Shown one piece after another: positions 1 to 10,176 of a DNA stretch of 64,000 nt (positions within the stretch are counted from its first letter, which is position 1; the number at the start of each line of letters is the position of its first letter). Source of the DNA: Hyalangium versicolor (GTDB lineage Bacteria; Myxococcota; Myxococcia; Myxococcales; Myxococcaceae); assembly GCF_020103695.1 (NCBI RefSeq), contig NZ_JAHXBF010000028.1, positions 62,001 to 126,000 on the forward strand, written 5' to 3'. Made by a program: the position numbers and the translations under genes. The notes under the pieces are model-generated. The model was not told the origin of the DNA. It ran no database searches and saw only the letters and a list, made by a program, of their open reading frames with translations.

Positions 1-1695
1 CGCCGGCTTTGCGGGCTCGGAGGGCGCTGGGGCAGGGGACTCCTTCTTCGGCGCGGTTGGTGCGGCCTCGGCGGCCCGGGTTGCCTCGGCCTGGTCCTTC
101 AGCCGCCGGTACATGGCGTAGTTGCCCTCGTACCGGACGACGCGCCCTTCACCCTCGAAGGCCACGATGGACGTGGCCACCTTGTCCAGGAAGTACCGGT
201 CGTGCGTCACCAGCAGCACGCTCCCGGTGAAGCTCAACAGCAGCCCTTCCAGGACGTTCAGCGTGACGATGTCCAGGTCGTTCGTGGGCTCGTCCAGCAC
301 CAGCACGTTGGCGCCTTCCAGGAACAGCCGCGCCAGCAGCAGCCGGTTGCGCTCGCCTCCGGACAGCGCCCCCACCTTCTGCTTCTGCATGGGGACGGGG
401 AACAGCAGATCGTCCAGGTAGTCGCGCAGGGCGATCTTCTTGTCGCCGATCTCCACCCAGTCCTCACCGGGCGAGGCCGCCTCGTACACTGTCTGCTCTG
501 GATCCAGCGAGGCCCGGGTCTGGTCGTAGTACGCGACCTTCGTGTTCTTGCCGATGACGAGCTTCCCGTCATCCGGAGGCAGTTCGCCCAGCAGCACGCG
601 CAGGAAGGTCGTCTTGCCCGCGCCGTTGGGACCCACGATGCCCACGCGCTCGCCGCGCTGGAGCCGGAAGTCCACGTTCTTCAGCACGCGCCGCTCGCCG
701 AAGGACTTGTTCACGCCCTCCGCCTCGATGACGGTGTGTCCCAGCCGAGGCGCCGCCAGCACCTGGAGCGCCGCCACCTTCGGACGCTCGAATCCTCTCT
801 CCGCCATCAGCTTGCGCGCGCGATCGATGCGCGCCTTGCTCTTCGTGCGCCGGGCCTCGGGGCCTCGCCGCAGCCATGCCACTTCCTGGGCGATCCACCG
901 CTCGCGCTTGTGCTGGGCGAGGGCCGCGTTCTCCTGAGCGACCAGCTTCTGCTCCACGTACGCTTCGTAGTTACCGGGGTACGAGACGACGCCCTCGCCA
1001 GGCTGGATCTCGACAATCCGATCCACCAGCCCGTCCAGGAAGTAGCGATCGTGCGTCACCAGCAACAGCGAGCCGGGGAGCTTGTCCAGCTCCTCTTCCA
1101 GCCAGTCCACCGTGTCCGCGTCCAGGTGGTTGGTGGGCTCGTCCAACATCAGCAGCTCCGGCTGCGTGAGCAGCGCCCGGGCGATCGCCACGCGCTTGCG
1201 CAGGCCTCCCGAGAGCTGCGCCACCGGCCGCTCCCAGTCCTTCACGCCCAGCCGATCCAGCAGCGTCTTCGCGTGGTGTTCCGTGCCCCAGCCGCCCAAC
1301 TGCTCGATGCGGTCCGACAGCGCGGACAACTGCTCCAGCAGCTTCTCGTGCGCCTCGGCGGGAGTGGTCTCCAGCTTGCGGCTCAGCTCCGCGTGGGCCG
1401 TCAGGGCCTCCTTCAGTGGCCCCTGCGCCACGGACAGCTCCGAGGCGACCGTGGAGCCCTCGGGGAACTCGGGCTCCTGGGGCAGGTAGGTGACGCGAGC
1501 GCCTCGGCGCAGCTGCAGCTCTCCCGCATCCGGGCGAGACACCCCCGCGAGGATCTTCATCAGCGAGGACTTGCCTGAACCATTCACGCCCACAAGGCCG
1601 ACGCGCTCTCCCTCCTCGATGGTGAGGGTGAGTCCCTCGAAGACGGTGCGGCTTCCGAAGGTGAGCTGGACGTTGGCGGCGCGGAGAAGGGTCAC
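1..1695 (-). CDS. uup: ABC-F family ATPase, Uup-like (C-terminus beyond window edge)
   Basis: This is a soluble ABC-F protein with two ATP-binding cassettes and no membrane segments; the family acts on the ribosome, and E. coli Uup also affects transposon excision. The first cassette has Walker A GVNGSGKS at residues 36-43, an LSGG signature and LMLDEPTNHLD. The second has GPNGAGKTT near 355-363, LSGGERNRL and VLDEPTNDLD. A charged linker carries the usual ABC-F arm between them. A proline/alanine-rich stretch follows the second cassette, where Uup has a linker before its C-terminal coiled coil; the rest is cut off. The GTG start at 1695 is the only reasonable one, because an in-frame TGA lies 18 bases upstream; the bases AGAGGGG precede it. 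Assignment to ABC-F is secure; Uup rather than another subfamily is likely. Confidence 0.9.
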   Translation of the reverse strand, partial: MTLLRAANVQLTFGSRTVFEGLTLTIEEGERVGLVGVNGSGKSSLMKILAGVSRPDAGELQLRRGARVTYLPQEPEFPEGSTVASELSVAQGPLKEALTAHAELSRKLETTPAEAHEKLLEQLSALSDRIEQLGGWGTEHHAKTLLDRLGVKDWERPVAQLSGGLRKRVAIARALLTQPELLMLDEPTNHLDADTVDWLEEELDKLPGSLLLVTHDRYFLDGLVDRIVEIQPGEGVVSYPGNYEAYVEQKLVAQENAALAQHKRERWIAQEVAWLRRGPEARRTKSKARIDRARKLMAERGFERPKVAALQVLAAPRLGHTVIEAEGVNKSFGERRVLKNVDFRLQRGERVGIVGPNGAGKTTFLRVLLGELPPDDGKLVIGKNTKVAYYDQTRASLDPEQTVYEAASPGEDWVEIGDKKIALRDYLDDLLFPVPMQKQKVGALSGGERNRLLLARLFLEGANVLVLDEPTNDLDIVTLNVLEGLLLSFTGSVLLVTHDRYFLDKVATSIVAFEGEGRVVRYEGNYAMYRRLKDQAEATRAAEAAPTAPKKESPAPAPSEPAKPA

Positions 1696-1858
1696 GGGCC
1701 CCTCTTTACCTCAGAGCGAGACCGCTGGGAGGCGCCCCGAGCGGAGCCCTTTCACCGCCTGCCTGCCCCGTCTCAACCCGCCTCGCACTTTTTTGCGACG
1801 GCTGGCGGCGGGCGCTGTCACACCCTCGAGGCTCCAAGAGATGAGCCGTGGAGGGTTC

Positions 1859-2965
1859 ATGCATTCCCGACGAGAGTGGTCCTTGGCCCGTTCATCCCAC
1901 CTTTGCCGCACACCCGCCGTGAGAGCGGCAGCCACCGAAGGCTCCCTCTCGGCTCGTTCCCTCATGGTGCTGGCCGCTGCATGGACGCTGGCCGTCGGGT
2001 GTGGCCCCGAGAGTTCGGTGCTCCCGAGCCCGGCAGGCTGGGGGGAGCAAGCGACCTCGGGGACTCATGCGCTCGTGTCCACGCCCCCTATCGCCGCATG
2101 GAATACCGGGGGGCAGGTGGACACCCTGGTCGTGCCCGAGGGACAGACTCGCGCTGAGTTTCAACTGTGGGGCGCTGGGGGTGGCGGCGGCGCTCCAGGG
2201 GCGGGTGGTGGTGGTGCCTGGCTTCAGGCGTCGTTCCCTGTCACCGCTGGAGACACCCTCGAAGTCCGCGTCGCCAACGGAGGCGAATCGATGGGAGGGG
2301 GAGGGGGGGCCTCGTATGTCCTGCGCAACGGGCAGGTCATGCTCATCGCCGCGGGGGGCGGTGGCGGAGGCGTTGACGGATGTGGCGGGTGCTCGAAGAC
2401 GAGCGATCCTCTGGCAGGAGCCGGCGGCGCGGGCGGTGCCGTGGGTGGCAACGGCCAGAACGGGCGCGCCAACAACCACGTCAAGACGGGCTCGGGAGCG
2501 GGAGGCGGAGCCACCCAGACGGCTGGCGGCTCCGCGGGCATCAGCAACGATCAGAGCCCCTTCAAGACCGCCTGTGCCAGCAATGGGCTGGCAGGTGCCG
2601 CCAACCAGGGAGGCGCGGCACGCAGGTGCACGCTCATCACCCAGGCCGCCATCGGGCACCTGGAAGGCTATGGCATGGGCAATGGCACGAGCGGGGGAGG
2701 GGGCTCGGGCTGGTTTGGCGGGGGAAGCGGAGCCCAGAAGTGGACGTACAGCGGCGGAGGCGGCGGAGGCGGCGGAGGCGGCTCTTCGTGGGCGCACTCC
2801 AGTGCGACGCTGCTGGCCACGCAAGCGGGATCCTCCTGGCAACCGGGAGGGACCAGCTCGCCTGACTACGCCAACTCGGCCGGGCTGGGGGGCGCACCCC
2901 GGCTCCAGCCCTTCGATCCTTTGCCGCTGCCGGGCTCCGCGGGCCTCATCACTCTGAGGTGGTAG
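1859..2965 (+). CDS. Glycine-rich outer-surface lipoprotein
   Basis: A 368-residue predicted lipoprotein. A basic n-region and hydrophobic segment end in LAVGC, a usable lipobox. After about 70 residues the protein becomes extremely glycine-rich, with repeated GGGGG, GAGGAGG and SGGGGGGGGGG runs interrupted by hydrophobic beta-strand-like pieces. This is like the glycine-rich domains of myxobacterial surface proteins and of the ALK/LTK type. The ATG at 1859 is preceded by GGAGG at good spacing; an in-frame ATG at 1841 has a weaker site, and an ATG at 1964 would leave almost no n-region. It stands alone, divergent from uup and convergent with the helicase gene. The function is unknown; a structural or adhesive surface role is an inference. 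Confidence 0.75.
   Translation: MHSRREWSLARSSHLCRTPAVRAAATEGSLSARSLMVLAAAWTLAVGCGPESSVLPSPAGWGEQATSGTHALVSTPPIAAWNTGGQVDTLVVPEGQTRAEFQLWGAGGGGGAPGAGGGGAWLQASFPVTAGDTLEVRVANGGESMGGGGGASYVLRNGQVMLIAAGGGGGGVDGCGGCSKTSDPLAGAGGAGGAVGGNGQNGRANNHVKTGSGAGGGATQTAGGSAGISNDQSPFKTACASNGLAGAANQGGAARRCTLITQAAIGHLEGYGMGNGTSGGGGSGWFGGGSGAQKWTYSGGGGGGGGGGSSWAHSSATLLATQAGSSWQPGGTSSPDYANSAGLGGAPRLQPFDPLPLPGSAGLITLRW
2752..2782 (+). repeat. 9-bp tandem repeat coding for polyglycine
   Basis: Three exact copies of CGGCGGAGG plus a partial fourth lie inside the glycine-rich lipoprotein gene. The unit is 9 bp, so slippage would add or remove three glycines without shifting the frame. Confidence 0.8.
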
Positions 2966-2985
2966 AGCCCCCGCTTAGAGCCACT

Positions 2986-4464
2986 TCAGAGCCACTTCGG
3001 AGCGTTGCGAACCGGAGGCGGCGCCGGCCGGGAAGCCGGAGCGCCCTGCGCCTGTGCCTGGCCCGAGGAAGGCCGTCCCTCGGAGCTCCGGTGCTGGCCG
3101 CCGCCCTGGGACTGCCGGGAGCCGCCCTGGCCCCCCGGACGCCCTTGGCCTCGCCTCCGGCCGCGTCCCTCTCGACGAGGGCCGTGCGCCTGGGCGCCGC
3201 CCCCACGGGACTCACCGCCGCGCTGGCCTCCGGGGTGCCGCTGGCCGCCCCCGTGGCGCTGACCACCGCCCTGAGCCTGTCCGGCCTGGGCTGAGTCTAG
3301 CGAGGTGGGTGCCGGAGCCGAGGAGCCCGAGCGGAACGGGTGGTCGCCCACCACCGGCACATTCCGCCGGATGGTGCGCTCGATGTCCTTCAGGTACGCG
3401 CGCTCCTCCATGTCGCAGAAGGAGAGCGCCGTGCCCGCCGCGCCCGCGCGGCCCGTGCGGCCGATGCGGTGCACGTAGGACTCGGGGATGTTGGGCAGAT
3501 CGAAGTTGATGACGTGGGTGATGCCCTCGATGTCGATGCCCCGCGCCGCGATGTCCGTGGCCACCAGCACCCGGCAGCTTCCGTCCTTGAACGCGTCCAG
3601 CGCCCGCTCGCGGGCATTCTGGCTCTTGTTGCCGTGGATGGCCTCGGCGGTGATGCGCGCAGCCATGAGCTGCTTCGTCACGCGGTTGGCGCCGTGCTTC
3701 GTGCGAGTGAACACCAGCGCGCGGCGGATGCTCGTGTCGCCCAGCAGGTGCACCAGCAGGTGGCGCTTCTGCTCGCGCTCCACGAAGTACAGCTTCTGCT
3801 CCACCTTCTCCGCCGTGGTGGACTGCGGCACCACCTCCACCTTGGCCGGATCCTTCAGCAGGCTCTTCGAGAGCGCCTGGATCTCCGGAGGCATCGTCGC
3901 GGAGAAGAACAGCGTCTGCCGCTTCTGCGGCAGCTGGGCGATGACGCGCTTCACGTCATGGATGAACCCCATGTCCAGCATGCGGTCCGCCTCGTCCAGC
4001 ACGAACACTTCGAGCGCCTTGTACGAGACGAACCCCTGGCTCATCAGATCCAGCAAGCGCCCGGGGGTGGCCACCAGCACGTCCACGCCGCGGCGCAGCG
4101 TCTGCTCCTGCGCGTTCTGCCCGACACCGCCGAACACCACCGCCCACGTCAGCTTCGTGTGGCGCCCGTAGGCCTGGAAGCTCTCGACGATCTGGCTGGC
4201 CAGCTCGCGAGTGGGGGTGAGGATCAGCGCGCGGATGGGGCGGCCGTTCGCCGCAGGCGCTGCACGGCCCGTGGAGAGCCGGTGAAGGATGGGGAGCGCG
4301 AACGCCGCCGTCTTGCCCGTGCCCGTCTGGGCGCAGCCCAGCACGTCACGGCCCTCCAGCGCGGGAGGAATCGCCTGCTGCTGGATGGGGGTGGGGGTGT
4401 TGTAGCCCTCTTCCTTCACTGCGCGGAGCAGGGGCTCCGCCAACTTCAATTCTTCGAACGTCAT
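2986..4464 (-). CDS. rhlE: DEAD-box RNA helicase, RhlE-like
   Basis: A 492-residue ATP-dependent RNA helicase of the DEAD-box superfamily, acting on structured RNA in the cytoplasm. The N-terminal MTFEELKL, Q-motif PTPIQQQAIP, Walker A AQTGTGKT, PTRELASQ, TPGR, DEAD, SAT, LVFTRTK, TDIAARGIDI and HRIGRTGRAG motifs are all present in order within residues 1-370. The tail of about 115 residues is low complexity, rich in Gly, Arg, Gln and His (GGGQRHGGGQRH-like repeats), typical of RNA-binding extensions. It lies downstream of the EF-G gene on the same strand but behind a strong terminator, so it probably has its own promoter. Which RNA it works on cannot be told. Confidence 0.92.
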   Translation of the reverse strand: MTFEELKLAEPLLRAVKEEGYNTPTPIQQQAIPPALEGRDVLGCAQTGTGKTAAFALPILHRLSTGRAAPAANGRPIRALILTPTRELASQIVESFQAYGRHTKLTWAVVFGGVGQNAQEQTLRRGVDVLVATPGRLLDLMSQGFVSYKALEVFVLDEADRMLDMGFIHDVKRVIAQLPQKRQTLFFSATMPPEIQALSKSLLKDPAKVEVVPQSTTAEKVEQKLYFVEREQKRHLLVHLLGDTSIRRALVFTRTKHGANRVTKQLMAARITAEAIHGNKSQNARERALDAFKDGSCRVLVATDIAARGIDIEGITHVINFDLPNIPESYVHRIGRTGRAGAAGTALSFCDMEERAYLKDIERTIRRNVPVVGDHPFRSGSSAPAPTSLDSAQAGQAQGGGQRHGGGQRHPGGQRGGESRGGGAQAHGPRREGRGRRRGQGRPGGQGGSRQSQGGGQHRSSEGRPSSGQAQAQGAPASRPAPPPVRNAPKWL

Positions 4465-4508
4465 GTTTTCCTGTCGCGGGTGGCGGGCACCCGCACAGGC
4501 GGAGCCGG

Positions 4509-4546
4509 AAAAAGGGAGAGGGCGCCTCCACCCGCGAGGCGCCCTC
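4509..4546 (-). terminator. Intrinsic terminator after EF-G gene
   Basis: Perfect 11-bp stem GAGGGCGCCTC / GAGGCGCCCTC (4518-4528 with 4536-4546), 7-base loop. On the minus strand it is followed by a run of five T (A at 4509-4513). It sits about 40 bases after the EF-G stop and before the helicase start. Confidence 0.85.
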
Positions 4547-4584
4547 CCGCGACTGCTTGGATGATTCGTGTCAGCCAGCGCGGA

Positions 4585-6699
<2,115 letters not shown>

Positions 6700-6842
6700 G
6701 ATCCGGTCCTTCTGTTCTTGAAAAACGCCTGGGGGAACAGGGCAGGCGGGGCCTCTACTTCCCACAGGTTGAACTTTCCAGCCAAATCCGCATCTCGATG
6801 GGGGCACACGTACCCCCACCTCCGCCTACCGATCAGGCCTGT

Positions 6843-6875
6843 ACCTTTATATAGAGGAGGCCCGGCGGTTGCAGC
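6843..6875 (-). promoter_or_regulatory. Possible promoter of the EF-G gene
   Basis: A short AT-rich island in otherwise GC-rich sequence contains TATAAA on the minus strand (6846-6851), about 150 bases before the EF-G start. No good -35 box is seen, so this is a weak call. The same island could serve the divergent small gene at 6912. Confidence 0.25.
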
Positions 6876-6911
6876 GCGGGGCCCTGTCTTCTGATTTCGA
6901 GGGATTGAACC

Positions 6912-7274
6912 ATGAGTGCGAGCGAAAACTTCTCGGTGGCACGGGCCTGGCTGCGTGCTTTCAACGCGCATGATGTGGAGGTGCTAGTGGCGCTCTACGC
7001 GGAGGACTGCACCCACACCTCGCCGAAGATCCGGGTGTTGCACCCGGAGACGGGCGGCAAGCTGGTGGGCAAGCAGGCGTTGGCGAAGTGGTGGAGGGAG
7101 GCGATCGCCCGGCTGCCCGGCCTGCGCTACGAGGAGACGGCGCTCACGGCCAATGAGGACCGGGTCTTCATGGAGTACGTGCGGCACGCGCCCAATGAGG
7201 CGCCCATGCCAGTGGCGGAGGTGCTGGAGGTGAAGGGCGGGAAGATCGTCGCCTCGCGCGTGTACCACGGCTGA
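6912..7274 (+). CDS. SnoaL-like / NTF2-fold protein
   Basis: A 120-residue cytosolic protein with the SnoaL/ketosteroid-isomerase layout: an N-terminal helix with ARAWLRAFNAHDVEVLVALY, then AEDCTHTSP, a central helical ALAKWWREAIARLPG and a final beta sheet ending in KGGKIVASRVYHG. Such proteins are small barrels that bind or isomerise polar aromatic or polyketide ligands, but many are uncharacterised; no substrate can be named. GAGG lies 9 bases upstream of the ATG. Monocistronic, divergent from the EF-G gene. Confidence 0.75.
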   Translation: MSASENFSVARAWLRAFNAHDVEVLVALYAEDCTHTSPKIRVLHPETGGKLVGKQALAKWWREAIARLPGLRYEETALTANEDRVFMEYVRHAPNEAPMPVAEVLEVKGGKIVASRVYHG

Positions 7275-7350
7275 GCGGGCGGTTTGCCGCCTGCTCGCCG
7301 GGCCCGATCACGGACTACCGCCACCTGCGGGGGCTCCTTCGCCTTCCGCT

Positions 7351-7608
7351 TTACTCGGCGGCAGCACCATAGGTGCAGAACGTTTCCTCGCAGAGAAGAC
7401 GGGCTTCTTCGCAAGTCGCCTGAGCCTCGGGAGTGGTGGCGCGCGACATACACCGCACGTAAAGCCACGGGCAGTCGGAACAGGCCATCGCCGTCACGTC
7501 ACCCGCTGCACCGTCCTCCTGCGCAGGCTGAGTCTCCGCACCCGTGTCGACACCGCCGCACGCTGCCAGCAGTCCAGCGATCAGCAGCGCTCCAAGACTT
7601 CTCCGCAT
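7351..7608 (-). CDS. Small cysteine-rich lipoprotein
   Basis: An 85-residue predicted lipoprotein: MRRSLGALLIAGLLAAC is a textbook signal with lipobox LAAC. The mature part is short, acidic and has six further cysteines (MACSDCPWLYVRC, TCEEARLLCEETFC), suggesting disulphides or metal binding outside the cytoplasm. AGGAGG lies 5 bases before the ATG, a strong ribosome site. No family is recognised. Confidence 0.7.
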   Translation of the reverse strand: MRRSLGALLIAGLLAACGGVDTGAETQPAQEDGAAGDVTAMACSDCPWLYVRCMSRATTPEAQATCEEARLLCEETFCTYGAAAE

Positions 7609-7686
7609 GTGTCCTCCTGGTAGTGAAGACTTGCGAGGATATCGCAGAAGAGGGCTTCGCAGAGCCCTCGAGCGAAAGGCGGGGCC

Positions 7687-8394
7687 TCAGAGGCGCCAGT
7701 CCGGGAAGTGCAGCTGGAGGTAGGCCTCGTAGGATCGGATCTCTGCCTGCGAGAGGTAGGCGGAATAGCACCGCACCTGGTGTCTCCAATATTCGAGCGC
7801 CCGTGCATACCTGTCTTCCCACCCCAGGCGTCGAATCCACTCCTCCATCCGCTCCAGCTCTTCGAGCATCTCCCCGCACTGCTCGATGCTCGCTCCGTTC
7901 ATCCCGTACAAGACGCCCATGGGCAGCTCGTGCATCGCATGGTGGAACCACCCCGCGAGGTGCTCCACGAGGGGAGCCATGACCCGGACGTCACCAGGGT
8001 TCCACTCATCCGCCTTCCTCAACATGGCCAAAGGGCTCTGTGCCTCCGGAGGCAGGCTCGCCCAGAGCCTGGTCGCGCCGCTGTAGCGATTCATCAGCCA
8101 TGCAAACCACCGGGCGGCATTCGCATCGCGCCGGGAGTACCTCCGCAGCAAGACGGGACAGATGAGGTCGCGCAGCAGCGGGTAGCGCATCTGCGGAATG
8201 CCGAACTCGGGTGGCACGGGATTCCTGTCGATGACCTCTTCGCAGACCGACGCGACCCACTGGTCCCTCCAGTCCTCCGGGTATTGGCGAAGGGAGGCCG
8301 CGAGCTCTTCAGCCGCCTGGAGTGCCTCATGCCGTCGACCGCGGGCCTCCAGGGCCAGCATGCGCTCCCATCGCTGTTGGTCCTCTGGCGCCAT
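7687..8394 (-). CDS. Uncharacterised helical protein coupled to PARG-like gene
   Basis: A 235-residue soluble protein with no signal or membrane segment, rich in Trp, Arg, Glu and Leu and probably all-helical. The start MAPEDQQ is chosen because its ATG overlaps the stop of the upstream PARG-like gene (ATGA at 8392-8396); the reading frame stays open 8 codons further but those overlap the neighbour. The coupling implies that the two products work together. No catalytic motif or family is recognised. It could be an immunity, antitoxin or adaptor partner, but that is inference from context only. Confidence 0.65.
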   Translation of the reverse strand: MAPEDQQRWERMLALEARGRRHEALQAAEELAASLRQYPEDWRDQWVASVCEEVIDRNPVPPEFGIPQMRYPLLRDLICPVLLRRYSRRDANAARWFAWLMNRYSGATRLWASLPPEAQSPLAMLRKADEWNPGDVRVMAPLVEHLAGWFHHAMHELPMGVLYGMNGASIEQCGEMLEELERMEEWIRRLGWEDRYARALEYWRHQVRCYSAYLSQAEIRSYEAYLQLHFPDWRL

Positions 8395-9398
8395 CAATTC
8401 CCGTCGCTCACGCCCCATTCGTAGTCAAGGTCCGCGATGCGCTCAATGAGTTCAGCGAGCGCTTCGCCAGGAGCGCCCGCTGCGATGACCGCATCGAGGT
8501 CTTTGGAACCAGTGCGAAAGGCGGCTTGGCCTGCGTCGTCGAAGGTGTAGAACCGAAGGTGGTCGACGCCGGCGAGCCGCGCCGCGAGCAGTTGGAGCAG
8601 CGTCATCGCGTGGCGGTTGCCGCCAAACGCACCGCAACCCCAGAACCCGGTACGGATTTCGACAGCTTGACCGGGCCACCGCTGCTGGGATTCTGCAACG
8701 GCGGCAGCGAAGCCCGTGTACGCGGTGGTGAGGATCTGCTCGAGCTGTCGGCGGAAATACGGTCCACGTCCGCCAGCGGGGGCTGCGATGGCGATGAGGT
8801 TGCTTCGGGTGGGAGGCTGCAGCACCTGCACTGCGGCACGAACCACCTTGGGCGAGGCCTCGGCGAACCGGTTGCCGTAGAGGCCGAGTGGGCGGCCCGC
8901 GGCACTGTCCGGAGCCGTCGCGATGGAGCAGCGTCGCTCGGCCCCCAGGACCAGGACCGGAGATGCCTCACCATTGACCTCTGTCTTTGCCGGGAGTCCT
9001 TCCGCAAGCAGTGCCTCCCGCAGTGCCCCGAGTACGGGGTGCTCAGCGGCCTGCAGTTCATCCTGGGCGAGCAGCGCCGAGCCGTAGGCGACGAAGAGCT
9101 GAGGGTCGGCGAAGTTCACGTGCCACACCCCGGCGTCGTCCCCGTTGTAGTCGTAGGTCCCGGGCACCGCGAGGCTCTTCGTTGGGGCGAGCGCGACGGT
9201 CGTGGGCAAGGGCGCGGCGCGCCACCGGGTGAGGACAATGCGTCCCGAGTGGACGGCACCGGGTGGGCAGGTCAACTCGAACAGCAGTTGCTTGTGCGGA
9301 TGACGCAGGACGGGTGGATGCGCCTTGAGCAGGGCAGCGGGCTCGTACTCGCGGCGGAGCAGGCAGGTGGGGAGCGGAGTTCCCATTCTCGCCATCAT
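8394..9398 (-). CDS. Poly(ADP-ribose) glycohydrolase-like protein
   Basis: A 334-residue protein with the order of motifs of the PARG catalytic macrodomain: VNFAD (94-98), a loop ending in QDE (112-114), a helical TTAYTGFAAA segment and the signature TGFWGCGAFGGN (250-261), followed by LLQLLAA and a YTFDD strand. Eukaryotic PARG has GGG-X6-8-QEE and TGNWGCGAFGGD at these places. Here the GGG loop is changed to VAYGSA and the first Glu of QEE is Asp, while the second, catalytic Glu is kept (E114). The likely role is removal of ADP-ribose chains or binding of ADP-ribose; activity is uncertain because of the altered loop. Start at 9398 (M-M); a TACTAT box 7 bases upstream suggests leaderless transcription. 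Confidence 0.7.
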   Translation of the reverse strand: MMARMGTPLPTCLLRREYEPAALLKAHPPVLRHPHKQLLFELTCPPGAVHSGRIVLTRWRAAPLPTTVALAPTKSLAVPGTYDYNGDDAGVWHVNFADPQLFVAYGSALLAQDELQAAEHPVLGALREALLAEGLPAKTEVNGEASPVLVLGAERRCSIATAPDSAAGRPLGLYGNRFAEASPKVVRAAVQVLQPPTRSNLIAIAAPAGGRGPYFRRQLEQILTTAYTGFAAAVAESQQRWPGQAVEIRTGFWGCGAFGGNRHAMTLLQLLAARLAGVDHLRFYTFDDAGQAAFRTGSKDLDAVIAAGAPGEALAELIERIADLDYEWGVSDGN

Positions 9399-9402
9399 GG
9401 TG

Positions 9403-9422
9403 TTGATAGTACACTATGTCAA
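9403..9422 (-). promoter_or_regulatory. Promoter/operator of PARG-like operon
   Basis: The minus strand reads TTGACATAGTGTACTATCAA just before the start codon. It contains an inverted repeat ATAGT-GT-ACTAT (9406-9417). The TACTAT hexamer lies 7 bases before the ATG, the spacing expected of a -10 box in leaderless genes. A repressor on the inverted repeat would block initiation directly. Confidence 0.4.
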
Positions 9423-9630
9423 GCCACTGCTGCCACTTATGCTCGCTGCCAGTTTGGGAAGCGGCGGGACGCCAACTCACAGCCGCATCCGGAGACGCGC
9501 CGCCGAAAGTGCGGGATGTCGATCGCAGAGGACGAGATCGCCCGGGTTATTGCAATGCCTTGAGTCGTGTCGGTTCGAGGCGTGACCTCGTTGGACGAGC
9601 CGCAGGCAGGCCGATCATTGGCGTGCTCTT

Positions 9631-10176
9631 TCATGGTTGCGGCGTACCTGCATCGGGCGAAGGGATGCCGGCATCGGCAGATACAGGGAAACCGACCCGC
9701 GCATCCGGAGGGACGGTCACGTCGATTGCTGCGCCCCCTCCATCGAGGATGATTGGCGTGGTTCCGCCGTCTGGCGGTGCATTCAGGTCCGGCTCCCCGT
9801 CGAGCAGTCGGCGGAGGATGCGACCGTCGCCACTGATCGCATACCTGACTCCTGAGTCGACCGAGTGGTACGCGCGACCGCAATAAGCGGGATCCTGCAC
9901 GATAGCTACGTAGATGGTTTCACCGCGCCGGACAGCGTAATACCTGTGCGCCTCCGGCGTATCGATACAGGCGCGTGGAGTTTCCCTGGCGGAGAAGAAA
10001 TCGTCAGCGGCGACTTTGAGCGCCCTGAGCATTGCTCCATCGATGGGTGCACCCTCGAAGATGGCGTCGTAGCTGAGCATCTGGAGGCTGGAATCCTCAG
10101 GCTGAAACCAGTCCCGAGAGTGAATGCACCCTAGAACCATGACGATGGGCAGAAACAGGAGGCTTTTCGCCTTCAT
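9631..10176 (-). CDS. Small lipoprotein, second gene of a coupled pair
   Basis: A 181-residue predicted lipoprotein with signal MKAKSLLFLPIVMVLGC (lipobox VLGC, C17). The mature part has a folded region to about residue 130 (RYYAVRRGETIYVAIVQDP strands) and then a disordered Pro/Asp/Gly tail (PPDGGTTP, PDAGIPSPDAGTPQP), which resembles a surface-exposed linker. Its ATG overlaps the TAA of the upstream gene (TAATG), so translation is coupled. Codon use is less GC-biased than in the flanking genes. No family recognised. Confidence 0.65.
   Translation of the reverse strand: MKAKSLLFLPIVMVLGCIHSRDWFQPEDSSLQMLSYDAIFEGAPIDGAMLRALKVAADDFFSARETPRACIDTPEAHRYYAVRRGETIYVAIVQDPAYCGRAYHSVDSGVRYAISGDGRILRRLLDGEPDLNAPPDGGTTPIILDGGGAAIDVTVPPDARVGFPVSADAGIPSPDAGTPQP

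Noticed and set aside
2978..3001. Duplicated AGAGCCACTTC at the helicase 3' end
   Set aside because: Two copies of 11 bases, one outside the stop codon; too short and without structure to call a site.
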